Shown here piece after piece: positions 1 through 5,234 of a stretch of 5,234 bases of DNA. Source of the stretch: Sporosarcina sp. (lineage in GTDB: Bacteria > Bacillota > Bacilli > Bacillales_A > Planococcaceae); contig JARIDM010000009.1 in assembly GCA_029263945.1 (NCBI GenBank), positions 1-5,234 of the forward strand. The letters run 5' to 3'. The position numbers were made by a program, and so were the translations under genes. Within the stretch, counting starts at the first letter, position 1. Each line of letters begins with the position of its first letter. Below the pieces are notes generated by a model that was not told the DNA's origin, made no database searches, and saw only the letters and a program-made list of their open reading frames with translations.

Positions 1-628
1 TGTCATCGGCTTTTTTCTTTATAACTTTATATGCTTCTAAAGGCAAAGGCCCAACGATAACAGGGATTCCTTTTTTAATAATCCCAGCTTTATGTTCTGT
101 TACTTGTGAAATAGTCGTTCCTAAAAACTTTTCATGCTCTAACGCGATTGATGTAATCACAGAGACAATTGGGGTTACGACGTTCGTACTGTCCAAAAGC
201 CCCCCCATTCCTGTTTCAACGAGCACATAATTTGGGCCTAAGCGGTCGAATGTTAAAAAAGCTGCAACTGTAAGTAACTCAAAGTCTGTTAACAAACCGC
301 TTAAATTAGCTGCTTTTATTGCGCTAAATGATTTATTTAATTCAACTTGCGAGACAGATTTACCGTCTATACGAATTTGGTCGTGAATATCTATAATCGC
401 AGGAGACGAAAAAACGCCCGTGGTAAATCCATGTTCTTTTAGGATGGACTCCATAAATGCGATCGTTGAGCCTTTACCGTTTGTGCCTGCAACATGAATG
501 ACAGTTAATTTCTGCTCAGGATTGCCAAGGATTTGAAGTGCCCCTTCTATTGCTTGCAATCCTGGTTTAATCGTATCTTCACTTTTTATCTGCCAACGTT
601 CTTTATATTCTTCTAATTTTGGAATCAA
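1..628 (-). CDS. folC: FolC, folylpolyglutamate synthase / dihydrofolate synthase, N-terminal part (cut by window edge)
   Basis: Cytosolic Mur-ligase-family enzyme that uses ATP to add glutamate to dihydropteroate and/or reduced folates. The minus strand is open for 209 codons without a frameshift and runs off the left edge; family members are about 430 aa, so roughly half is present. Visible motifs: IHVAGTNGKGST (residues 44-55, P-loop GTNGKGS), VFSSP (72-76), FEL (116-118), ETGMGGLLDSTNV (138-150), ITSIALEH...LG (158-170) and HKAGIIKKGIP (179-189), whose K185 matches the lysine that is carbamylated in the family. The start is taken as TTG at 628-626: GGAGG lies 7 nt upstream, and the N-terminus then aligns with Bacillus FolC. 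A second TTG directly before it (631-629) would be too close to the SD. Small departures from the usual motifs are GGLLDSTN for GGRxDSTN and EH for DH. Assignment is secure; start codon fairly so. Confidence 0.95.
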   Translation of the reverse strand, partial: MIPKLEEYKERWQIKSEDTIKPGLQAIEGALQILGNPEQKLTVIHVAGTNGKGSTIAFMESILKEHGFTTGVFSSPAIIDIHDQIRIDGKSVSQVELNKSFSAIKAANLSGLLTDFELLTVAAFLTFDRLGPNYVLVETGMGGLLDSTNVVTPIVSVITSIALEHEKFLGTTISQVTEHKAGIIKKGIPVIVGPLPLEAYKVIKKKADD

Positions 629-647
629 CAATATCCCTCCGTATGGT
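619..647 (+). promoter_or_regulatory. Weak candidate promoter for the ATP-grasp operon
   Basis: TTGGAA (619-624) and TATGGT (642-647) are separated by exactly 17 bp, each matching the SigA consensus at 4 of 6 positions. A start near 654 would give a leader of about 37 nt before the TTG at 691. It overlaps the folC start codon and SD on the other strand, so the two promoters would interfere. No better plus-strand option was seen in the gap, but the score is low and a promoter inside folC is possible. Confidence 0.25.
636..640 (-). promoter_or_regulatory. folC ribosome binding site deciding a TTG start
   Basis: On the minus strand GGAGG (followed by another G) precedes two consecutive TTG codons. 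Spacing is 7 nt to the second TTG (628-626) and 4 nt to the first (631-629). No in-frame ATG or GTG lies nearby, so the second TTG is the preferred start. Confidence 0.75.
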
Positions 648-670
648 AAAGTATAGGTACACAAAGTATA
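648..670. repeat. 8-bp direct repeat AAAGTATA in the divergent gap
   Basis: AAAGTATA occurs at 648-655 and 663-670, offset by 15 bp. On the minus strand each copy is TATACTTT and so contains a -10-like TATACT. It may be a duplicated -10, a direct-repeat operator, or chance in AT-rich DNA. Confidence 0.35.
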
Positions 671-673
671 TCA
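665..673 (-). promoter_or_regulatory. Candidate folC promoter, extended -10 (TGATATACT)
   Basis: Read on the minus strand, 673-665 is TG-A-TATACT: a 5/6 match to TATAAT with the TG of an extended -10. TTGTCA (697-692), a good -35 by sequence, is 21 nt away, which is too far for a standard SigA promoter, so recognition would depend on the extended -10. Transcription would begin near 658 and leave a leader of about 30 nt before the folC start. A second TATACT at 655-650 has no credible -35. A separate folC promoter makes sense because two terminators and an opposing operon separate it from valS. Confidence 0.45.
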
Positions 674-678
674 CGAGC

Positions 679-683
679 GGGGG
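679..683 (+). promoter_or_regulatory. RBS deciding the TTG start of the first ATP-grasp gene
   Basis: GGGGG (one wobble away from GGAGG) ends 7 nt before TTG at 691-693. An upstream in-frame TTG at 619 would overlap the folC start, has no SD, and would add 24 residues before the first beta strand of the fold, so 691 is preferred. Confidence 0.6.
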
Positions 684-690
684 AATTGGA

Positions 691-1557
691 TTGACAAGTT
701 GTTGGGTAATTTACAATGGCAGTTTAACAAATGATAAATTTAGGGATCAAGCAATTTTAATAGAAGAAGCAGCAGAACGATCAGGCATTCAAACGAGTAT
801 TAAGAAAAATTATGAAGTGATGATGGATTTAAGTGTAAACATGCGATCACATCCGGATTTTGTTGTGTTTCTTGATAAAGATATACTACTCGCACAGTTT
901 ATTGAGAATAAAGGAATTCGTGTCTTTAACAAACCTGAAGTTATAGCAGTGTGTGACAATAAAGCACACCAGTATTTACAACTATCCAAACACAAGATCA
1001 CCATGCCAAAAACAATTATTGCGCCAAAAGTCTATCCTTCTTTCACTATAAAAAATGCAGGTTATTATGAACAAGTTCTTCAAACACTCGGACTTCCGAT
1101 GATTATTAAGGAAGGCCACGGCTCTTTTGGAATGCATGTCTATTTAATCGAGACGAAAAAAGAATTCTATGCGAAAGTCGAAGAATTACGTGGGATCGAT
1201 TTTATATTCCAAGAATTTGTTTCGTCTAGTAGAGGGAGAGATATTCGCGTGAATATTGTCGGTGATGAAATTGTTGCCGCAATGTATCGACACTCTGAAA
1301 CTGATTTCCGGGCCAACATTACAAACGGTGGTACTGCAGAAGTCATTCAACTTACACACGAGCAAGAGCAACTCGCGATTCAAGCTGCACAAGCTGTTGG
1401 TGCTGAGTTTGCAGGTGTGGATTTACTGTTTGGCGACAACGAACAACCGATCGTCTGTGAAGTAAATGCTGCCGCCCATATACGTAATATATATAATGTC
1501 ACAGGCATTAACGTCGCGGATGCCATGATTCAGTATATTTTGAGGGAAATTAAATGA
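691..1557 (+). CDS. RimK-type ATP-grasp ligase (first of a pair), substrate unknown
   Basis: A 288-aa cytosolic protein with no signal peptide or membrane segment. Family knowledge: RimK-like ATP-grasp enzymes activate a carboxylate as acyl-phosphate and join it to an amine, often glutamate or a peptide. From TTG 691 the protein opens directly with the first beta strand (CWVIYNG, residues 4-10) of a pre-ATP-grasp domain. The hinge CDNKAHQYLQLSKHKITMPK spans 88-107. The ATP-binding lysine is in IIKEGHGSFG (138-147), followed by FQEFV (173-177) and RDIRV (183-187). R200 and DFRAN (205-209) precede the NGG turn (212-214). The expected metal ligands D244 (GVDLLF), E257 and N259 (CEVN) are all present, so it should be active. 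It is followed by NIYNVTG (266-272). The downstream paralogue overlaps it by 4 nt. Length and motifs do not suggest the larger YheC/YheD spore proteins. Fold is confident; substrate is not inferable. Confidence 0.88.
   Translation: MTSCWVIYNGSLTNDKFRDQAILIEEAAERSGIQTSIKKNYEVMMDLSVNMRSHPDFVVFLDKDILLAQFIENKGIRVFNKPEVIAVCDNKAHQYLQLSKHKITMPKTIIAPKVYPSFTIKNAGYYEQVLQTLGLPMIIKEGHGSFGMHVYLIETKKEFYAKVEELRGIDFIFQEFVSSSRGRDIRVNIVGDEIVAAMYRHSETDFRANITNGGTAEVIQLTHEQEQLAIQAAQAVGAEFAGVDLLFGDNEQPIVCEVNAAAHIRNIYNVTGINVADAMIQYILREIK
1542..1546 (+). promoter_or_regulatory. RBS of the second ATP-grasp gene, inside the first
   Basis: GAGGG sits 7 nt upstream of ATG 1554 and within the last codons of the preceding gene. 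With the ATGA stop/start overlap (1554-1557) this implies translational coupling and near-equal production of both proteins. Confidence 0.75.
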
Positions 1558-2348
1558 AGGGACTTCTTTATTATTCACAAGCTGATGCGATCAAAAATAA
1601 ATTATTTATAGAAGATTTACAAAAAGAAGCAGCAAAAATTGACATAGATTTGCAATTGGTTATAAACGATAAACTTCCTGCAGGAAAAATTGACTTTATA
1701 TTATATCGGGGACGCGATTTTACACGGATCGAACAGTTTGAAAATAACGGAATCCCTGTTATGAATCGAAGTCATGTAAGTCGAATCGCCAATCACAAGT
1801 TGCGTACATTTGAACTTTCACTTCTTCTCGGTGTTCCCACTGTTCCAACTAAAAAATTCAAATCTGTTAAAGATATTGACAAGTACCCTGCTATTGTTAA
1901 AACAGTTGATGGACATGGAGGGAACGAGGTATTCCTTGTGCATAACAAAGAAAAGGCGCAAAATATTCAGGTTAACTATCAAGCACGAGAGTTAATTGTT
2001 CAACCTTATATCGAAGCAGGCGCAAAGGATGTTCGCGTATTCATGCTAGGCAATGAAATCATTGGGGCCGTAAAACGCTCAGGTAACAATTCTTTCAAAT
2101 CTAATTTTACACTTGGTGGCACCATCGAAAAATATATTCTTTCGCCAACACAAAAACAAGATGCCCTAACCATTGCAAAGGCAATAAAAAGCGACTATAT
2201 CGGCATAGACTTTTTATTATTAACAGATGGGCAGTGGTTGCTAAACGAAATTGAAGATCCTGTAGGTGCCAGAAGTCTTTACCTCACACATGATTTTTCT
2301 GTAGCCGAAAAAATTATGCACTATATTAAAAAGAAGCTTTCTACTTGA
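1554..2348 (+). CDS. RimK-type ATP-grasp protein (second of a pair) with altered active-site residues
   Basis: A 264-aa cytosolic paralogue of the preceding protein, starting at ATG 1554 within an ATGA overlap. The N-terminal pre-ATP-grasp domain begins at residue 1 (MKGLLYYSQADA). It continues through DFILYRGRDF (47-56), QFENNGIPVMN (61-71) and HKLRTFELSLLLGVPTVPT (81-99), a clear RimK-family hinge. ATP-grasp motifs: IVKTVDGHGG (114-123, K116), VQPYI (149-153), KDVRV (158-162), R175 and GIDF (217-220, D219). Two positions differ from the first protein: DFRAN becomes SFKSN (K182 for Arg), and ExN becomes E232-I-E234, so the Asn metal ligand is Glu. This is followed by a distinctive DPVGARSLY (235-243). 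Nucleotide-binding residues remain, so it may be a divergent enzyme with its own substrate or a partner subunit of the first protein. Fold is confident; function unknown. Confidence 0.87.
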   Translation: MKGLLYYSQADAIKNKLFIEDLQKEAAKIDIDLQLVINDKLPAGKIDFILYRGRDFTRIEQFENNGIPVMNRSHVSRIANHKLRTFELSLLLGVPTVPTKKFKSVKDIDKYPAIVKTVDGHGGNEVFLVHNKEKAQNIQVNYQARELIVQPYIEAGAKDVRVFMLGNEIIGAVKRSGNNSFKSNFTLGGTIEKYILSPTQKQDALTIAKAIKSDYIGIDFLLLTDGQWLLNEIEDPVGARSLYLTHDFSVAEKIMHYIKKKLST

Positions 2349-2349
2349 G

Positions 2350-2462
2350 TCAATTTCATAATGTCCTTATTTTGCGACAAGGACACAACATATTGTTCGG
2401 GAACGGTTCAACCCGACTATATGTTGCGGCGGTGGCGCAATAAAACCCTATTATGAAATTGA
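2350..2462. repeat. 113-bp imperfect palindrome / candidate structured RNA behind the ATP-grasp operon
   Basis: The ends are a perfect 13-bp inverted repeat: TCAATTTCATAAT (2350-2362) and its complement (2450-2462). Inside, GTCCTT (2363-2368) pairs with AAGGAC (2379-2384). CAACATAT (2386-2393) pairs with ATATGTTG (2419-2426) and carries an inner stem, CGGG (2398-2401) with CCCG (2412-2415). This gives a compact three-way junction with 0-1 nt between helices on the 5' side. TTGCG (2372-2376) in the first hairpin loop can also pair with CGCAA (2436-2440), as a pseudoknot or as part of one long imperfect hairpin. It begins 2 nt after the upstream stop. Possible identities are a palindromic intergenic repeat or MITE, a 3'-UTR element, or a small RNA. 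Complementarity is certain; function and active strand are not. No wobble pair indicates the strand. Confidence 0.6.
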
Positions 2463-2480
2463 TTGACTTAACGTCAATTT

Positions 2481-2538
2481 AAAAAATCATCAGTAAACAA
2501 CACACTCCAACGCTGGAAGTGTGTTGTTTACTGATGAT
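2481..2538 (-). terminator. Second (distal) valS terminator, 24-bp stem
   Basis: 2486-2509 pairs with 2514-2538 over 24 bp with a single bulged A (2517) and a 4-nt loop (2510-2513). On the minus strand the stem runs straight into T residues (complement of 2486-2481). On the plus strand only A-rich sequence follows, so the polarity is that of valS. The stem is unusually long for an intrinsic terminator. Confidence 0.75.
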
Positions 2539-2573
2539 AAAAATTGACTCCTATAGAATCTACAGGAGTCAAT
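2539..2573 (-). terminator. Proximal valS intrinsic terminator
   Basis: ATTGACTCCT (2543-2552) pairs with AGGAGTCAAT (2564-2573). The stem continues past one A/C mismatch with three more pairs (2554-2556 with 2560-2562) and a 3-nt loop. On the minus strand it starts 8 nt after the valS stop and is followed by TTTTT (2543-2539), a standard rho-independent terminator. Confidence 0.85.
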
Positions 2574-2581
2574 CATCGAGT

Positions 2582-5230
2582 TTACATTTCTTTTAGTTCT
2601 TGCATACGCTTCTCAACAGTTGCGTACTTCTCAAGATAATCTTTCTCTTTTGTACGTTCTTCTTCAACAACTTTTTCAGGTGCGCTTGAAACAAATCGCT
2701 CGTTCGCCAGTTTCCCTTGCACACGTTTCACTTCACTTTGCCATTTCGCAAGTTCCTTTGTTAGACGCGCAATTTCTTCTTCAATATTGAGTAAACCTTC
2801 AAGAGGTAAGAAGAGCTCTGCGCCAGTAACGACTGCAGACATTGTCTTCCCAGGTGCTGAAATGTCTTTTCCAATTGTCAGTGTTTCCGGATTACAGAAA
2901 CGATCAAGATACATACGGTTTCTCTCTAAGACTTCAACTGTTTGTTCATCTTTTGTTGAAATATAGAGCGGTACTTCCTTACTCATTGGTGTATTTACTT
3001 CTGCACGAATATTTCGTACTGAACGAATAATATCCATTAGTAATTTCATTTCTGATGCTCTTTCTTTATCTGAAAGTGATTCATCAACAACTGGCCACGA
3101 TGCAACAGTAATCGATTCTCCTTCATGCGGTAGGTTTTGCCAAATTTCTTCCGTAATGAAAGGCATGAATGGATGCATTAAACGCATTGTTTGATCCAGC
3201 ACATAAGCAAGAACTGACCGCGTAGTTTTCTTCGCAGTTTCGTCGTCACCGTAAAGTGGCAATTTCGCCATTTCAATATACCAATCACAGAAATCATCCC
3301 AGATGAAGTTGTAAAGCGAACGTCCCACTTCGCCAAACTCATATTTATCTGCAAGTCTTGTCACTTGCTCAATTGTTTCGTTTAAACGTGTCAAGATCCA
3401 AGCATCTGCAGCTGACTTTTCACCGGTTAGGTCAATTTCTTCATACGTTATGCCGTCCATATTCATCAATGCAAAACGCGAAGCATTCCAAATTTTATTA
3501 GCAAAGTTCCAAATCGATTCTACTTTTTCAATTGAGAAACGAAGGTCTTGACCTGGTGATGATCCTGTTGACAAGAAGTAGCGAAGTGCATCTGCACCGT
3601 ATTTCTCAATGACATCCATCGGGTCAATTCCGTTTCCAAGTGATTTCGACATTTTACGACCGTCTTCTGCACGGACTAATCCGTGAATTAAGACGTCTTC
3701 AAATGGCCGTTGGTCTGTGAATTCAATCCCTTGGAAAATCATGCGTGACACCCAGAAAAAGATAATATCATATCCTGTAACGAGTGCGTCTGTTGGATAA
3801 TAACGTTTAAACTCTTCGTTATCTACATCTGGCCAACCCAGTGTAGAGAATGGCCATAAAGCAGAAGAGAACCAAGTATCAAGTACATCATTATCTTGTG
3901 TCCAGTTTTCGGGATCAGCTGGTGCTTCGTGACCCACATGAACTTCCCCAGTTTCATTATGATACCAAGCTGGAATTCGGTGACCCCACCAAAGTTGGCG
4001 AGAAATACACCAGTCATGAATATTTTCCATCCATTGTAAATAAGTATGTTCAAAACGATCTGGAACAAAGTTTACCTTACCTTCACTTTTTTGCAGTTTA
4101 ATGGCTTCTGCAGCAAGGGGTTGCATATTGACAAACCACTGCGTTGATAAGTACGGTTCAACAACTGCTCCACTACGCTCAGAGTGCCCTACAGAATGAA
4201 GATGTTCTTCAATTTCAAAGAGCACGTCCATCACTTGTAAGTCTTTGACAATCGCTTTACGACATTCAAACCGATCCATGCCCTCGTACTTACCAGCAAG
4301 TTTGTTCATCGATCCGTCTTCATTCATCACAAGTACACGCGCTAAATCATGACGATTACCAATTTCAAAGTCATTTGGATCATGAGCCGGTGTAATTTTT
4401 ACGGCACCACTACCAAAATCCATATCTACATAATCATCTGCAACAATCGGGATTTCTCGTCCAACGATTGGCAGCGTAACTGTCTTACCTATTAAATGTT
4501 TGTAACGTTCATCTTCAGGATGTACGGCAACAGCGGTATCCCCAAGCATTGTTTCAGGTCGAGTGGTCGCAATTTCAATAGAACCCGTGCCATCTGTGAG
4601 TGGGTATCGCATATGATAGAATGCACCTTGCACATCTTTATGGATGACTTCAATGTCTGAAATCGCTGTTTTCGTTACAGGATCCCAGTTTATGATATAT
4701 TCACCGCGGTATATTAAATCCTTTTCATAAAGCTTTACAAAAACTTCCTGTACAGCTTTTGAACGATCTGCATCTAAAGTAAACCGCTCTCTTGAGTAAT
4801 CAAGTCCTAAACCTAGTTTTGCCCACTGGTCTCGAATATGACTTGCATATTCTTCTTTCCATTTCCAAGTCTCTTCGACAAACTTTTCCCGGCCTAAATC
4901 ATAACGTGTTTTGCCTTCCTCACGAAGTTTTGCTTCAACACGTGCTTGCGTCGCAATTCCTGCATGGTCCATTCCTGGAAGCCAAAGTGCATCATAGCCT
5001 TGCATTCGTTTCATACGGACCAAAATATCTTGAAGCGTCGTGTCCCATGCGTGTCCGAGGTGAAGTTTTCCAGTTACGTTTGGCGGCGGAATGACAATCG
5101 TATAAGGTTCTTTGTCACTTTCAGGTTGTGCCTCAAAATATTTCCCTTTTAACCACCATTCATAACGCCCTTGTTCAACTGCTCGTGGATCATACTTTGT
5201 TGGCATTGATAAATTATCATTTGTCATCAT
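2582..5230 (-). CDS. valS: ValS, valyl-tRNA synthetase
   Basis: Class Ia aminoacyl-tRNA synthetase that joins valine to tRNA-Val and edits mischarged threonine; cytosolic and essential. The 882-aa protein is full length (about 880 in Bacillus) and keeps the usual N-terminus MPTKYDP. Domains: Rossmann catalytic core with IPPPNVTGKLHLGH (HIGH-type motif HLGH, 57-60); CP1 editing domain with ATTRPETMLGDTAVAVHP (221-238) and GSGAVKITPAHDPNDF (273-288); return to the core at ENIHDWCISRQLWWGHRIPAW (402-422); DVLDTWFSSALWPFS (448-462); KMSKS (526-530); anticodon-binding helices about 573-700; and a charged C-terminal coiled-coil arm about 815-880. Two ATG codons are adjacent (5230-5228 and 5227-5225). 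The SD lies off the window, so which is used cannot be decided. Bacillales valS genes are usually T-box regulated; that leader would lie beyond 5234. Tandem terminators follow. No oddity in the catalytic or editing motifs. Confidence 0.98.
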   Translation of the reverse strand: MMTNDNLSMPTKYDPRAVEQGRYEWWLKGKYFEAQPESDKEPYTIVIPPPNVTGKLHLGHAWDTTLQDILVRMKRMQGYDALWLPGMDHAGIATQARVEAKLREEGKTRYDLGREKFVEETWKWKEEYASHIRDQWAKLGLGLDYSRERFTLDADRSKAVQEVFVKLYEKDLIYRGEYIINWDPVTKTAISDIEVIHKDVQGAFYHMRYPLTDGTGSIEIATTRPETMLGDTAVAVHPEDERYKHLIGKTVTLPIVGREIPIVADDYVDMDFGSGAVKITPAHDPNDFEIGNRHDLARVLVMNEDGSMNKLAGKYEGMDRFECRKAIVKDLQVMDVLFEIEEHLHSVGHSERSGAVVEPYLSTQWFVNMQPLAAEAIKLQKSEGKVNFVPDRFEHTYLQWMENIHDWCISRQLWWGHRIPAWYHNETGEVHVGHEAPADPENWTQDNDVLDTWFSSALWPFSTLGWPDVDNEEFKRYYPTDALVTGYDIIFFWVSRMIFQGIEFTDQRPFEDVLIHGLVRAEDGRKMSKSLGNGIDPMDVIEKYGADALRYFLSTGSSPGQDLRFSIEKVESIWNFANKIWNASRFALMNMDGITYEEIDLTGEKSAADAWILTRLNETIEQVTRLADKYEFGEVGRSLYNFIWDDFCDWYIEMAKLPLYGDDETAKKTTRSVLAYVLDQTMRLMHPFMPFITEEIWQNLPHEGESITVASWPVVDESLSDKERASEMKLLMDIIRSVRNIRAEVNTPMSKEVPLYISTKDEQTVEVLERNRMYLDRFCNPETLTIGKDISAPGKTMSAVVTGAELFLPLEGLLNIEEEIARLTKELAKWQSEVKRVQGKLANERFVSSAPEKVVEEERTKEKDYLEKYATVEKRMQELKEM

Positions 5231-5234
5231 TCGT

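Noticed and set aside
619..690. A longer N-terminus for the first ATP-grasp protein starting at TTG 619
   Set aside because: It would overlap the folC start, has no SD, and adds 24 residues ahead of the first beta strand; TTG 691 has a well-spaced G-rich SD.
2397..2416. GGTTCAA between CGGG and CCCG resembling a tRNA T-arm
   Set aside because: The loop is 10 nt rather than 7, and there is no acceptor, D or anticodon arm in register.
2361..2456. A 31-codon plus-strand open frame (ATG 2361 to TGA 2456) as a possible peptide precursor
   Set aside because: It lies wholly inside the palindrome, has no SD, and its length is easily reached by chance; the base pairing explains the sequence better.
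2350..2462. Insertion sequence or transposon ends
   Set aside because: The terminal inverted repeat exists, but there is no transposase and no target-site duplication directly next to it; a MITE remains possible only as one reading of the palindrome.
2490..2576. A 28-codon minus-strand open frame starting at ATG 2576-2574 behind valS
   Set aside because: It has no SD and is made of the two terminator hairpins.
4792..5094. 100-codon plus-strand open frame antisense to valS, with similar ones at 3850-4101 and 4946-5152
   Set aside because: These are shadows of a clearly conserved synthetase; the translations show no recognisable domain.
5225..5234. T-box leader expected upstream of valS
   Set aside because: Only four bases upstream of the start codon are in the window, so nothing can be seen.

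Overview
The window reads as a chromosomal segment of a low-GC Gram-positive bacterium of the order Bacillales. The valyl-tRNA synthetase can be followed motif by motif against what I recall of Bacillus subtilis ValS. The folC fragment, the SD-rich ribosome binding sites and the TTG starts fit the same group. The more divergent FolC hints at a Planococcaceae-like lineage (Sporosarcina/Lysinibacillus type) rather than Bacillus proper, but that is inference.

Layout from left to right: (1) 1-628, minus strand, the N-terminal 209 codons of folC, cut by the window edge. (2) 629-690, a 62-bp divergent intergenic gap with a good extended -10 for folC, a weak candidate promoter for the plus-strand genes, and an 8-bp direct repeat. 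(3) 691-2348, plus strand, a two-gene operon of paralogous RimK-type ATP-grasp proteins (288 and 264 aa) overlapping by ATGA. (4) 2349-2581, a convergent intergenic region made almost entirely of secondary structure: a 113-bp imperfect palindrome starting 2 nt after the second ATP-grasp stop, then two hairpins whose T-tracts lie on the minus strand and therefore look like tandem valS terminators. (5) 2582-5230, minus strand, complete valS (882 aa). Only 4 bases remain upstream of it, so its RBS, promoter and any T-box leader are outside the window.

In B. subtilis valS and folC are adjacent and co-oriented (valS-folC-comC). Here they keep order and strand but are separated by about 1.95 kb holding the antiparallel ATP-grasp pair and two terminators, so folC probably has its own promoter. 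ValS charges tRNA-Val and FolC polyglutamylates folates. The ATP-grasp pair is predicted to form amide/peptide-type bonds on an unknown substrate; nothing in the window identifies that substrate.

The parts most worth a second look are the ATP-grasp pair, because the second member departs from the family at a metal-ligand position and at the DFRxN arginine, and the compact palindrome behind it, which can be drawn as a three-way junction with a 5-bp pseudoknot. I see no IS element, CRISPR array, tRNA, rRNA or phage gene.
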